Positions 54,001-64,000 of a stretch of 64,000 nt of DNA are shown here, one piece after another. The DNA comes from Certhia americana. Taxonomy: Eukaryota; Chordata; Aves; Passeriformes; Certhiidae. The DNA lies in the NCBI GenBank assembly GCA_018697195.1, contig JAGMWU010000028.1:5580405-5644404 (forward strand), in the 5' to 3' direction. The notes under the pieces were generated by a model. That model saw only the letters and a list, made by a program, of their open reading frames with translations, was not told the DNA's origin and ran no database searches. The position numbers and the translations under genes are program-made. Position 1 is the first letter of the stretch; every line of letters starts with the position of its first letter.

Positions 54001-57000
54001 AAACAGAGTGGGGGTCCCTGGAGGGAGAGCCTGGCTGCAAATGAGGCCCTGGAGACAGAGTTTGGAGGCTTCAGGAAGGTGGGAGCTGAAGCTTGTCCAA
54101 GGGGTTTCAAGGCCCAAGCAAAGCAGTGACAGCAGCAGGAGCCTGGGAGTGACCACGTGCCTGTCCCAGGGTCTTCATGGGGAAATAGTAAAGTCACCCC
54201 TTTTGTTCTGAGGTGTCATACAGCACAGTTTCTACCTTGAAGGGGATGGGACAGTCCTCAGGCTGAGCTCTGTGGTCACTCCCAGCCCCTGGCAATCCTG
54301 GGGACAGTCACAGGAGTACTGCCTGTACTGGGCCACCAAGGCTGCAAGGACACCTGGGGTGTTCTGCCAGAGGAGCCCCTGGATGAGCTGCATTGCCCCT
54401 AGATACCTTCAGCTGGGGCCCTACAGCCCACAGGAGACCTCAGCAGCAGGTGCCTCCCTCATGGATGCTGTGTGCAGAGGGAGCTGGGGCCTGCCTGCTC
54501 TGGAGGGTTCAGTGCTTAGGTTCAGTGCCTACATTCTGACAAAGGCTCTTGACCCTTCAGGGTGATTCTCTGAAGAATCTGTGTCCTTTGTCCTGTGTCA
54601 GAGCTGATCCTCTGCAGTGGCCATGTCCTGGGTGTCCTGGCCCTGTGCAGCACCTAAGGGTGTGCCAAGGCTGAGGTCTGGCTGCTCTCTCTGTGCTCTG
54701 CCCCTGTGCGGGATTGGTTCTCCACACACACCCAGGAAGGACAGCACAGGGCAGGGGTGGGGTTATTCCTGCTTTTTCTTTACTGTCTGCACTCCTTAAC
54801 GCATTCTCTTAGACCCTTTGAGATCATCATTCTCCTCACCATCTTTGCCAACTGTGTTGCTCTGGCCATCTACCTGCCCATGCCTGAGGATGACACCAAC
54901 ATCGCCAACTCCAGCCTGGTAAGGAGCAGTTGGAACCTTTCCTGCAGCCCTGAGGGCTCTGTGGGGCTGGTGCCTTGGTGTGACACGGCTGTAGGGTGGC
55001 AAGAGCTGTTCTGGGGCCATCTGCTGCCCCAGGGGTGGAGTCAGACAGGGTTGGTCCAGCCAGAGCTGCTGCAGTCAATGGGAGTCAGAGGTGGGAAGAA
55101 GTGACTGCAAAATGGGTTTTCAGAGAGGCTGAAACCACCTCTGGGTTGAGATCAAAGGCAGCAGGGTGTGTGTGGAGTACACATGAAGGAAGAATTGGTG
55201 CCAATAAAATAAAAAATTTCCACTGATTTTGTTTTAATCATACTTTGAAAAGGAAACATCGTGTTCCAGAAAGGCTCAAATGGTTTTTTTCAGCATTTTG
55301 GAATAAATTTTTCTGACTTTTCCTTTCAAAACTGTATTTTAGTTTTGTTACTTTTTATTTAAGAGGGGGAAAAAACCTGTTTCTGTTAGGCAGAAAGGTT
55401 ACTCCTTTCCAATCATTATTCCATATTTTTTCACAGTGCTCCCGTTTTCCTGTAATATGAAGTTTTGATGTGACCCAGATCAACAGTTTGCACTGTTTTT
55501 AGTCTGCTACTCCTTTCTACTCTTCAGATCCCCACTGCAGTTCAGTCCACACTGATTTCCATTGAGAGACCGAGTATGATGACTGAATCAAAACATCTAA
55601 ATCCCCCTTTTAATGAAACGTTCTCTCCAGCTGGTGTTGGGGCTCTCAGGGTAGATGCCCATGGAGAGGTAGTTCCTGGGGTTCTCCTTCAGCCTCCTGG
55701 CTGCTCTGACCAGCCTCCCTAACCCCTCGGACTGGCTTTGGTTTCCTCCCTGGCACAGCAGGTTTTGGTAGGTGCAGTTATCCCAGGGGATAACTGGGAT
55801 ATAACAGCAAAGCTGGGGCAGGTTGATCCTGGGAAACAGGAGGTGGGGACAGTGGGGATGGAGCTTCCCTCTGAGAGATGGCTTGGGATGTGGCTGAGAC
55901 CTGTGAGGGCAGAGAGGGGGCAAGTGTGGGGTTGAGGGGTGTGTGGGGCTGAGGAGTTTGGGGATGAGGAGTGTGGGGCTGAGGAGTGTGTGGGGCTGAG
56001 GAGTGTGGGGATGAGGAGTGTGGGGCTGAGGAGTGTGGGGCTGAGGGGTGTGTGGGGATGAGGAGTTTGGGGCTGAGGAGTGTGGGGCTGAGGAGTGTGG
56101 GGATGAGGGGTGTGTGGGAATGAGGGGTGTGTGGGGCTGAGGGGTGAAGCCTCACAGGGCTCCAGAGGGGCTGATGCTGCCCCAGGACCTTTTCCATGAG
56201 CAAGAGGCCCATGGACAAGGACCAAGTGATGTAAATTCATTGTGTAAATGAAATTCCATCTATTTTTATTTCTTGTACATCAGATTACTTATGCTATGTC
56301 CTGCTGGGGGGATGTTTCAGCCTATTGCCACACTGATGGGTGTCAAGAGCCAGGTAGCTCCAGGCTGCTGTTCTTTCATTCCTGCTTGCTGTCCCTTTGT
56401 CACCATGTTCTGGTGGCTCTGTAGGAGCAAACCCAGCTGAAAATTTAGCCAGGGACCCATCACCTGGGGCATCAGGCTAGGCTTAACACAGGCTACAGGC
56501 AGTGAAGAAAGGCTTGTTGAGACATTTCCTGCAGCAGAGAGGTGCTGTGATGTGCTTAATCTCTCCCTGTCCCTCTTCTGTCTCTTCATTGCCCAAGCCT
56601 CTCTGGAGAAGGTTGAGTTTATAAAAAGACATTGAAATTATTGAGAAGGCAAAGTCTATGAGGGGAAGCTGAGTCAGGGCAGTGAGGACGTAGCCCCACG
56701 TGGAGGAGGCAGGATTGAGGTTCCCTCTCATCATAGCTGAGTGCTGAGGGGTGTGCAGGGCCTGCCCAGCCCCAGCTTCCTTCAGGGGAGCCTCCTGCAG
56801 CCCCAGCTCCTCAGAGCAGTGGCAGCCACGCTGCTTAAAAGCTGAGAGTCTCCAGCAAGTGATGCCTTGTGGGGCTACCTAACAACAGAGGCTAGAAAAA
56901 TTAAGGCAATAAAAAGTGGTTATATTTATTGAAGGGCCTTCAGGTACATTTTGGGCAGACAAAGCCCCCCAGGGGCTACACCCAAAAATGGATCACGGGT

Positions 57001-60000
57001 TTTCACACTTTTATAGGTTTGGTGCATTTGCATATTGGGGGTTAATCTTCCAATTACAGCTTCAGGGAATGAAGTCATTTAGCCCAGGTTTGCTCACCTC
57101 CAACTCACTTTTGTTTCCATCTCTGGGGGCCTGAGGCAGTGAGGTGTCCTTGATTGCCAGGCCTGGAGAGGAATTGTTATATCTGACCAAAATGGGGAAG
57201 CAGCAGCTGACACTGAATATGGAGTTTAGAGTTCTACACTAAAGAATTGCAGGATTACAACTACATGAAAAATATAAAAGCTGTAATCCTAAAGCATCAC
57301 AGGGAGAAAGGATTCCTAGGAGATCTCTGCTGCCACTGCCTTCCTGTAAGACTGGAAAACCTGCAGAGCAACCACACTGTTTCTAGGACCAGCCAGGGAA
57401 GAGTTGCAGTCAGAGTTTACATTAGGTTTAGAATTAGTCTCATGGAAGCTTGGTTAATCAGAACTCATTTTTGGGGGTGAAAAATGAAATACCATGAAAA
57501 TGAAAATAATGAAATGAAATAAACATAACCATAAATTTTCTCAGAATCCATTTTGCTTTATCCTGGATGAAGTACAGTGTTCTAATTTCAAAATGTTTCA
57601 TTATTATTCTCTCTATATTAGATTTCTTTTGATCCAGAAGGGGTTTTTGAATCCTGTTTGTATCTGATTTTGGCTTTTTCTAGTGGAATCAAAATATTCT
57701 CTTCAAGCCTGATGAAATGATTTTGACTTTTCAACTTGTTTGATAATTCACAGCATTTATTTTCACTTTTACTTGAGTTTCTAGAGTTACAAATTCCACT
57801 GTTTTTCACTGGAAGTCTTACTCCAGGACCAAGCAGCTTCAGAGTGTGTTTAGCAAGGCAGGTTATTCACAGGGATTTACCCAAGAAAATACAGATGGCT
57901 GTATGTGGCCTGGATGCCTGACCTTGGTTTATGAGCAGTGAAGAAATAAAGTCAAATTTAGAGTACAGTTCATCTCCCAGGCAGTTGAGCCATTTCTGCA
58001 CCTCCAGTGGGTGGTGGCTGACATGCTGCGCACACTGAAATACCTGGTTTTCATAGAATCATAGAATTGTAGCATGATTTGGGTCAGGAGGCTCATTCCA
58101 CCCCCTGCCATGGGCAGAGACACCTTCCACTTGCCCAGACTGCTCCAAGCTCTATCCAACCTGGCCTTGGGCACTCCCAGGGATGGGGCAACCACAGCTG
58201 CTCTGGGCACCCTGTGCCAGGGCCTGCCCACCCTCATAGGGAATTTTTTCCTAGTATTTAAATGTACTGTCTGTCAATTTAAAGCCAACTTTCTTTTTCA
58301 GTTTGAAGTTTTTCTCCATCAGCGGGACACAAAGGTGACTGCTTGGAGGGAGGCCACCCTTTCAGACCACCAAAAAGCAGCTGTGCTTAGTCCTAAGGGC
58401 TTTGTAGGAGGGTCAGGTAGGACATGGGGCCTAGGGAGTAGGGGACAGAGCTGGAGCTCAAACTGTCAAGAAGACAATTTAAATGGCACTGGTAATGGCT
58501 TCTGTGCAGGCATGCTGCTGGTGTCACAGATAATGGCTTTAGGTATTTTTGGTACCATGAATGTTTGATGTCAAGGAGTATGCTTCTGAAAATCCCACCA
58601 TTTTGGGTTGTATCTCAGCCCTGTGGTTAGGGAATTCCTGTGTTTTCAAAGCCTGAACAAAGCCTCGGGTACAATTCAGTGACAGGAATATGGGTGTCTG
58701 ATGCAGTTGTAGGAGTCCCATCTTTTCATCTGCTCTGGGGAGCTGTAATTACTTGTGAGTACTGCATAATGTCTGTCACCCCAGGGCTGTGCCATGGGCA
58801 CCTCAGGAACACTGGAACAGTTGCTTTTGGGCAGCTGACATGTGTCCCACAGTCCCTGAGTAGAGTTTGCTATCATTGCTGGTTTTCAAGAGCTACTGGG
58901 CCCTGTGCCTGGATGTTGGCATGGGTTACTTGCTGCAGGAGAGTCGTGATTGCATGTGGCTTTCCTAGAGCTCAGGGTCACCCTGGATCTCCTGGAGTCT
59001 TCCAACAGCTGTGACAATGGCCAACACCCCTGCATGTCTGCATGCACAGACTCGATCAGCCTGCAGAAACTGCTGCTGCTCTGGTACTGGCACCTGGAGG
59101 GGTGGACATGCATCTGTGTGAGCTACCCCTGCCTCCCTCCTTCCCCTCTCTCTGTCCTGGGGCCACCGGTGAGGGCTGGCACCTTGCCCAGCTTGTGGCT
59201 TGGCCACCTCTGTGGTCACCCTGGGGTTTTGGGTAGATAGATGAGCCAGGCCCCTCTCATCTCGCCCTCCAAGTGGGCCAGCAGAGCTCATCCCCAACTC
59301 ATTTGGAATGCCACTAACAGCACAGCAGCCTCCTTACCCTGCTCCATCCTGCAGGGTGGTCCTCATGCCCTGTGGTCCCCAGCTCCCAGGCAAGGCTTCC
59401 CTGGAAGGGGCCTTGCTGGCCCTCTGCTCCCAGCCCTGGAGAGGGCTGGATTGGCTGCAGCTTCTTGAGATTTCTCTTCTTCCAGCTGGGCTCTCCATAC
59501 CCCAGGTCTGACAGGCATCGCTGAGCCCTTGTTCCTCCTGTGGTCAAATCCTGCTTTTGGTGACTGAGCTGGTAACACCCACCAAAGCCTTTCCAAACCA
59601 AGCAGGCCTAAGACATTTAGTCCAGGGAGAGCCCTCAGGAATGGCACCAAGGTGTCTCACAGACATTGGAACAGGTGTGGGATGGCTGGTGTGATGTGAA
59701 ACAGTGAGGAGCTCTGTATAGCAAGGGAGATGCAATGGAGAACAACTTGTAGGACCTGGCCACTCTGTGCTCCCAAGGCTGCTGTAGGGGGTTATGGCCT
59801 TTCTGGTTCCTGTCTCTGCAGCCCTGGGGTGTCTCTTTCTTGTGGGAAAGGAGGAGCTGTGACTGGAGAATGTGGCAGGAAATCACAGCATTACAGTGCA
59901 GCTAGAGGTGGTGTGACCTTTGGAGATGGTCTGCTCCAACTACCTTCTCTAAAAAATCTGTGCAGACAATTCAAAAACTCTCCCAAATTCTTCCCTGCAT

Positions 60001-63000
60001 GTCTTCCCATCCCAAGGACTTCCTGCTATGACAGAAGCCATTGTGGAGAGCAGAAGTGTTTCTCTTGATGCCTCTTCCTGACTGTGGTCTGCAGCAGCCC
60101 CAAACACTGCCTGCCTCCCACTGTGCCCTTCCCAAGCCAAGTGCCAGGGCTTCCCACCACTCAGGGGAAACTTCCTTGGCTCCAGCCCTCATTTTAATCT
60201 TGTCTTCCAAAGAAAGGGGATCCTATGAGATTGCTGTAAATGTATTCCCATACATTACCTGTCCTGCCCCCTTCTCTGCTTCACAGCTGTAGGACTTCAT
60301 TCACCTCTGATATCCTGGGGAATAGGAGAAGGACACTGAGCTGCTCTGTTTTACAGAGGATGGTTGCTGCAAGCCTCTGGGGAACACCTTTATGAATGTT
60401 TAATGTTTACAAAGGGATTAGAAAGACTTCAGCAGCACAGCTCCCTGTCCTGCATGTCCTGTGCTGGCAGTCTGTGAGTCTGTCCTGGTCAACACATTGG
60501 TGCACCTACAAAAACTGTTTTTATAAGGATGGGCTGGAGCTGCAGGGGAAAAGGGGAGCAGGGCCCAACCAGGACTGGGAGATTCAGGAGGAGGTGCAGG
60601 GCTGATGGTACAGGAGCAAAAGGCACAGAGAAGGGCAGAAGGCTAGGGGAGTTTGGAGGAGTCAAGGGGGAGTGTGAGGGCTGTGAGGTCTCATTGCAGA
60701 TGGATGTAGCAGGGCTAGCTTTCCATCTGTGTTGTGGCCATGCCATGCCCTCACCACCTATCCCCCACTTTGCCCAGCTGGGAGACTTCATTCCAACCCT
60801 GCTTGCCCTCCTCCCTGGGAGAGGGCAGCAGAGACATAAATGTGGGGCTCATTCCAGAGTCCCGTGTGGCTGTTGGGACTGGGAGCTGAGCATGCTGAGC
60901 AGGCTGGAGCTGTCACATGCATCACATCAGCATGGTGCACGCTGTCACCCTGCTGCCCCATGGCTCACCCAGCACCACAGGTTGGGTTCCTGTGTGCCCA
61001 GACATGAGTGCAGCGTGTGTGGAGCCCTGCATGTCACAGATATGTATCTTTTCCTGGTGGCTTTCTGGCTCCTTGTACCCCCCATCCCAGCTGTGCCAGA
61101 CAGCTCTGTGCACCCTGAGCACCCCACAGTGGGGAGCCAGCTCTGAATTCTGGGCTGAGGAGGGGACAGAGGTGGTGGTGGCACAGAGTGGGTCCCAGCT
61201 GCTCTAAGGGCTTCAGTGAGGCCAGCAGAGCTGTGTCTGTGCATGGCATGTGCCTGGTGTGCAGGGTCTGCAGTGAGGCCCTCGTGGCATGGGCACAGGG
61301 TGACCACTGGGCAGTGGTCAGAGTGCAGTCCCTGTGCTGACCTGCAGCACCAGGGCTGGAGGAAGCGTGTGGCTGATTTCTTCTCAGATCAGCCTGGGCA
61401 CAGGAAGTGGGCTCTGCAGTGTGGGACATGTGGTCCTTGACCTGGTGTGAGGTCTGAGAGCATGAAATATCCTTCAGCTGCCTCTTGCCAGCCTTAGGAG
61501 ACTGCACTAGGTCTGCTCTGGCTCATGTCATTGCACTGTGGCCACATAAGTTTAATTGCCAGTACTGTGCTTGATCACAGCCCAAAAAGCCACCCATGTC
61601 CTGGGCTCACCCCACAGCAGGTAAGGGAAGCAGGAATTTGGAGGGATTCTGCCCCTCTGCCCCACTCAAGTGAGACCCCACCTGCAGAGCTGCCCCCAGC
61701 CCTGGGGTTCCAGCATGGGAAGGATGTGGAGCTGCTGGAGAGAGTCCTGGAGCCCCTCTGCTCTGGAGTCAGGCTGGGAGAGCTGCGGGTGCCCACCCAG
61801 AGAAGAGAAGGCTCTGAGAAGATCTCATGGCAACCATGCAGTACTTGAAGGGGGCCCATAAGAAAGATTGAAAAACTTTTTAACAGGGTCTGTTGCAGTA
61901 GGACAGAGGGTGATGGTTTTAAACTGAAGGAGAGTAGATTTAGGTTAAGAAAGATTTAGTAGATTTAGTTATAAGAAAAAATTTTACACATTGGCAGTGT
62001 TGAGGCCCTGGCAGAGGTTGCTCAGAGAGGCTGGGAATTTGCTGTTTTGTCCCTCCCAGGCTGGGGGAGGGTGGCAGGGGGCTTCCTGCTGCCTCTTTCT
62101 TTGCCCAGGTTTGAACCTTGCTGCTCACTGACTGGGTCTGGTGGGCAAATACCCTTGAAACTGTCCAAAGCACCATTCATCTGCTATGGGCTTCTCAATG
62201 GGACCTCTGAGGGATAGCAAGTCACCTTTTGATTCTGGGTAAGGGGTTTTCAGAGGAAAATCCGTTCTAGTGAGAGATCCTGGTGCTTGAGTTCGTTCTG
62301 CTGGAAAATCAGGGCATGGAATTGACTTTTCTAATGCTGGATCCTGACATCAGCCTTAGGAGCTGCATCCTGCTCCAGGCTGGATCCTGACACTCACCAG
62401 CCCCAGCAGCTGCAGGGCTGCTGTAGCTTGCAGTGGGCTTTCCTGTTTTTCCTCTGCAGCTGGGGAGATACCCCACCACACCAGTGGCTGCTGGCATGTC
62501 ACTGCAGCCCCTCCATACCTGAAATGATCCTCATGGCAGTTGTATTTGCATGGGATTGCAGGGACAGGCCTTGGGGGACAGTCTAGGGGGCAGTTGTCCC
62601 CTAAGGGTGGGAGGTGAGCAGTGTTGAGTTGCTGTAGCTAAAACCTTGAAGACAGAGGCAATGCCAGGATCTCTGCTCTTACCCTAGCTGCCCTCAGATC
62701 CAACAAGAAATGGCATTGTGTGGGTGACAGTCATATGGGGACACTCGGCACAGTCACTGCTTTTTGGTCATGTTAATTGAGTGGCAATGCTTCTCTCTTG
62801 AGCTCTAGCCCTGGCTTCATAAAAGAAGAGGATTTTCCATTTGGCAGGGCATGGGGACTCTGGGAGGAAGTTGTGCTCACAGCACTACAACATTCCCCAG
62901 TGAAGATCCACTCCCAGTTTGGTCTCAGAGAGAGGTTTCTGCCTTTCTGAGGGCAATTCCCTGGAGATCCTGAGCAGTGATGCTTCTTGTCCTTCAGGGG

Positions 63001-63993
63001 ATATAGGCTGAGGAGAGGGACCAGGGAGCACCAAAAATATAAATAGCCCCATCATCTGGCTGCTTCAGAAGGCTTTTAATCCCAGTCTGGAAGGAACATT
63101 GGCAGCAAGGGCAGTGATGGCAGTGACAGGCAGAGCCAGCTGGGCACAGGCAGCTCTTGGCTGAGCTCCAGGGACAGATGAGCTACCCTGGCCCAGCAGC
63201 TGCAGGGCTGTGCCAAGCCCCTGCAGTGGGGTGCCAGGTCCTGCCTGGGAGGGGGTGCAGCACCTCTGCCCAGTGAGTCCCAGGCCCATTTCTAGCTGGT
63301 CACTTTGCCAGGCAAATGTCTTGCATTAAGCAGGAGGTCTTGAATCCAAGGCCTCCCTTCCCTGGGAGTTTCTTTATCATCCCTGTCAAAAGGGAAGCCA
63401 TGGTACAGCTGACTTGTCCCACAGTGACTGTGTGGGGACTCCAGGACAGACCCAGCAAGCCCTCAGCTGGAGAGGATGAGAAGGTGTCAGGGCTGCCTGG
63501 AGGAGGAAGGCTGTGGGCGGAATGTGACAGTGAGTGACAGGAGAGCCAGAGAGGAGCAGTGCCCTGGGCCAGGCACCTTTAGGTGGCTTTGCTGGAGCAG
63601 TTTGTAGGAACCATAGCCTAAGGGCAGGGTCCTGGCAGGGGCCATTCAAGGGCTGGGGGGATCCTGCTGCAGGCCAGAGGGTGGCATGTGGTGGCTCAGC
63701 ATGTCACCCTTGTCCCCAGAATGCTGCTTGTGTGGGGGGGTTTTAGATGGGGTGGCAGCAGGGGCTGATCCAGAGTCACTGCTGAGGATATCAGGGGAGG
63801 TGACAGTCTGTTCTAATGAGGCATTCTCTCCTGCTTGCCTTTGCAATCCCCAGGAGAAGATCGAATATGCCTTCCTCATCTTCTTTGCCATTGAGGCCAT
63901 GCTCAAGATAATTGCTTACGGCTTTCTTTTCCACACGGATGCCTATCTCCGAAATGGCTGGAATGTGCTCGACTTTTCCATTGTGACTCTAGG
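51088..63993 (+). CDS. CACNA1S: CACNA1S, Cav1.1 L-type calcium channel alpha-1S (first three coding exons)
   Basis: Cav1.1 is the voltage sensor of skeletal-muscle excitation-contraction coupling, in the T-tubule membrane facing RYR1. Exon 1, 51088-51248 (161 nt), encodes the cytoplasmic N-terminus, MEPASPQ to CISIVEW, with the conserved [19 protein letters not shown] block. Exon 2, 54813-54918 (106 nt), carries domain I segment S1 ([20 protein letters not shown]) and an acidic S1-S2 loop with a possible glycosylation site (NSS). Exon 3, 63854-63993 (140 nt), carries S2 and the start of S3 ([20 protein letters not shown]). Phases 2, 0 and 2 join correctly and all junctions are canonical. Exon sizes agree with the human gene as I recall it. 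Introns are 3.6 and 8.9 kb, long for this window. The start is the only ATG in frame, in an ACACCATGG context. The rest of the gene lies beyond the right edge. Confidence 0.96.
51249..54812. other. CACNA1S: CACNA1S intron 1
   Basis: Non-coding. A (GT)n stretch near 51281-51294; otherwise no recognised repeat. Open frames of up to 201 codons on either strand lack family similarity or splice logic. Confidence 0.8.
55926..56150. repeat. minisatellite in CACNA1S intron 2
   Basis: Tandem units of about 15-17 bp, GTGTGGGGCTGAGGA or GTGTGGGGATGAGGA with an occasional TGTG insertion, some 14 copies. It generates Pro/His/Thr/Ser repeats on the minus strand. Confidence 0.9.
56920..57085 (-). mobile_element. 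LTR fragment, antisense, in CACNA1S intron 2
   Basis: TTTATTGAAGGGCCTTCAGG, then GGGCAGACAAAGCCCCCCAG, CTTTTATAGGTTTGGTGCAT (antisense TATA region) and CATATTGGGGGTTAATC. Layout of an antisense avian LTR. Confidence 0.6.
57090..58045. other. CACNA1S intron 2, no feature seen
   Basis: AT-rich, A-rich around 57480-57530 (repeated AAATGAAAT-like words). No gene or named repeat. Confidence 0.55.
58050..58262 (-). mobile_element. CR1 LINE 3' end, antisense
   Basis: TCATAGAATCATAGAATTGT, CACCCCCTGCCATGGGCAGA, CCAACCTGGCCTTGGGCACT and CTCTGGGCACCCTGTGCCAG. Well preserved, with two octamers at the end. Confidence 0.93.
58265..61620. other. CACNA1S intron 2, no feature seen
   Basis: Long GC-moderate stretch with scattered open frames up to 205 codons (60529-61146) but no recognised domain and no splice-consistent exon. 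Confidence 0.5.
61625..62045 (+). mobile_element. CR1 LINE fragment, sense, lacking the 3' tip
   Basis: GGGGTTCCAGCATGGGAAGG, GAGCCCCTCTGCTCTGGAGT, GAAGGAGAGTAGATTTAGGT and GGCCCTGGCAGAGGTTGCTC. Stops before the CCATGGCAGGGGG block. Confidence 0.8.
62050..63853. other. CACNA1S intron 2, 3' part, no feature seen
   Basis: No repeat family recognised. The acceptor at 63852-63853 is preceded by a modest pyrimidine stretch. Confidence 0.5.
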
Positions 63994-64000
63994 GTAAGGA

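Noticed and set aside
60529..61146. 205-codon + frame inside CACNA1S intron 2
   Set aside because: Lies between exons 2 and 3 of an intact gene and matches no family.

Overview
The window is animal nuclear DNA, almost certainly from a bird. The evidence is split-exon genes with standard GT/AG junctions, many CR1 LINE 3' ends carrying the avian octamer (ATGATTCT-type) tail, several LTRs of types common in bird genomes, GC-rich minisatellites and CpG islands. PSMA5 and CACNA1S together fit the microchromosome that is chr26 in chicken; that assignment is from general knowledge and was not checked here.

Layout. 0.8-7.8 kb: 3' part of PSMA5 (+ strand, 20S proteasome alpha5). The first and last exons seen are clean, but the four between them carry many small indels. 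9.0-10.3 kb: a 475-bp G-rich hexamer array, a CpG island with four CCAAT boxes and a CAGA-rich VNTR, with no recognisable coding exon. 10.3-25.3 kb: gene-free repeat territory. Its main structure is a large degenerate inverted duplication (about 10.84-23.3 kb, centre near 18.2 kb) with strand-switching TTGCC/GGCAA arrays in the middle and LTRs and broken retroviral pol pieces inside and beside it. 25-33.7 kb: mostly non-coding, with CR1 fragments. 33.7-38.0 kb: a SUN-domain gene of the SPAG4/SUN3/SUN5 type (+). 38-43 kb: CR1 pieces and solo LTRs. 43.43-44.87 kb: a complete four-exon c-type lysozyme (+) with both catalytic acids, all eight cysteines and a full calcium-binding loop. 45-50 kb: two CpG islands without an assignable gene, a 20/22-bp minisatellite holding the only assembly gap (18 N), and more LTR fragments. 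51.09-64.0 kb: the first three coding exons of CACNA1S (+), running off the right edge.

The four protein genes are all on the + strand and functionally unrelated (proteolysis, LINC-complex/nuclear envelope, antibacterial or digestive hydrolase, muscle excitation-contraction coupling). There is no operon-like logic. The points most worth a second look are the inverted duplication and its nearly identical 160-bp core, the frameshifted PSMA5 exons, the orphan CCAAT island where SORT1 would be expected, and the calcium-binding lysozyme.
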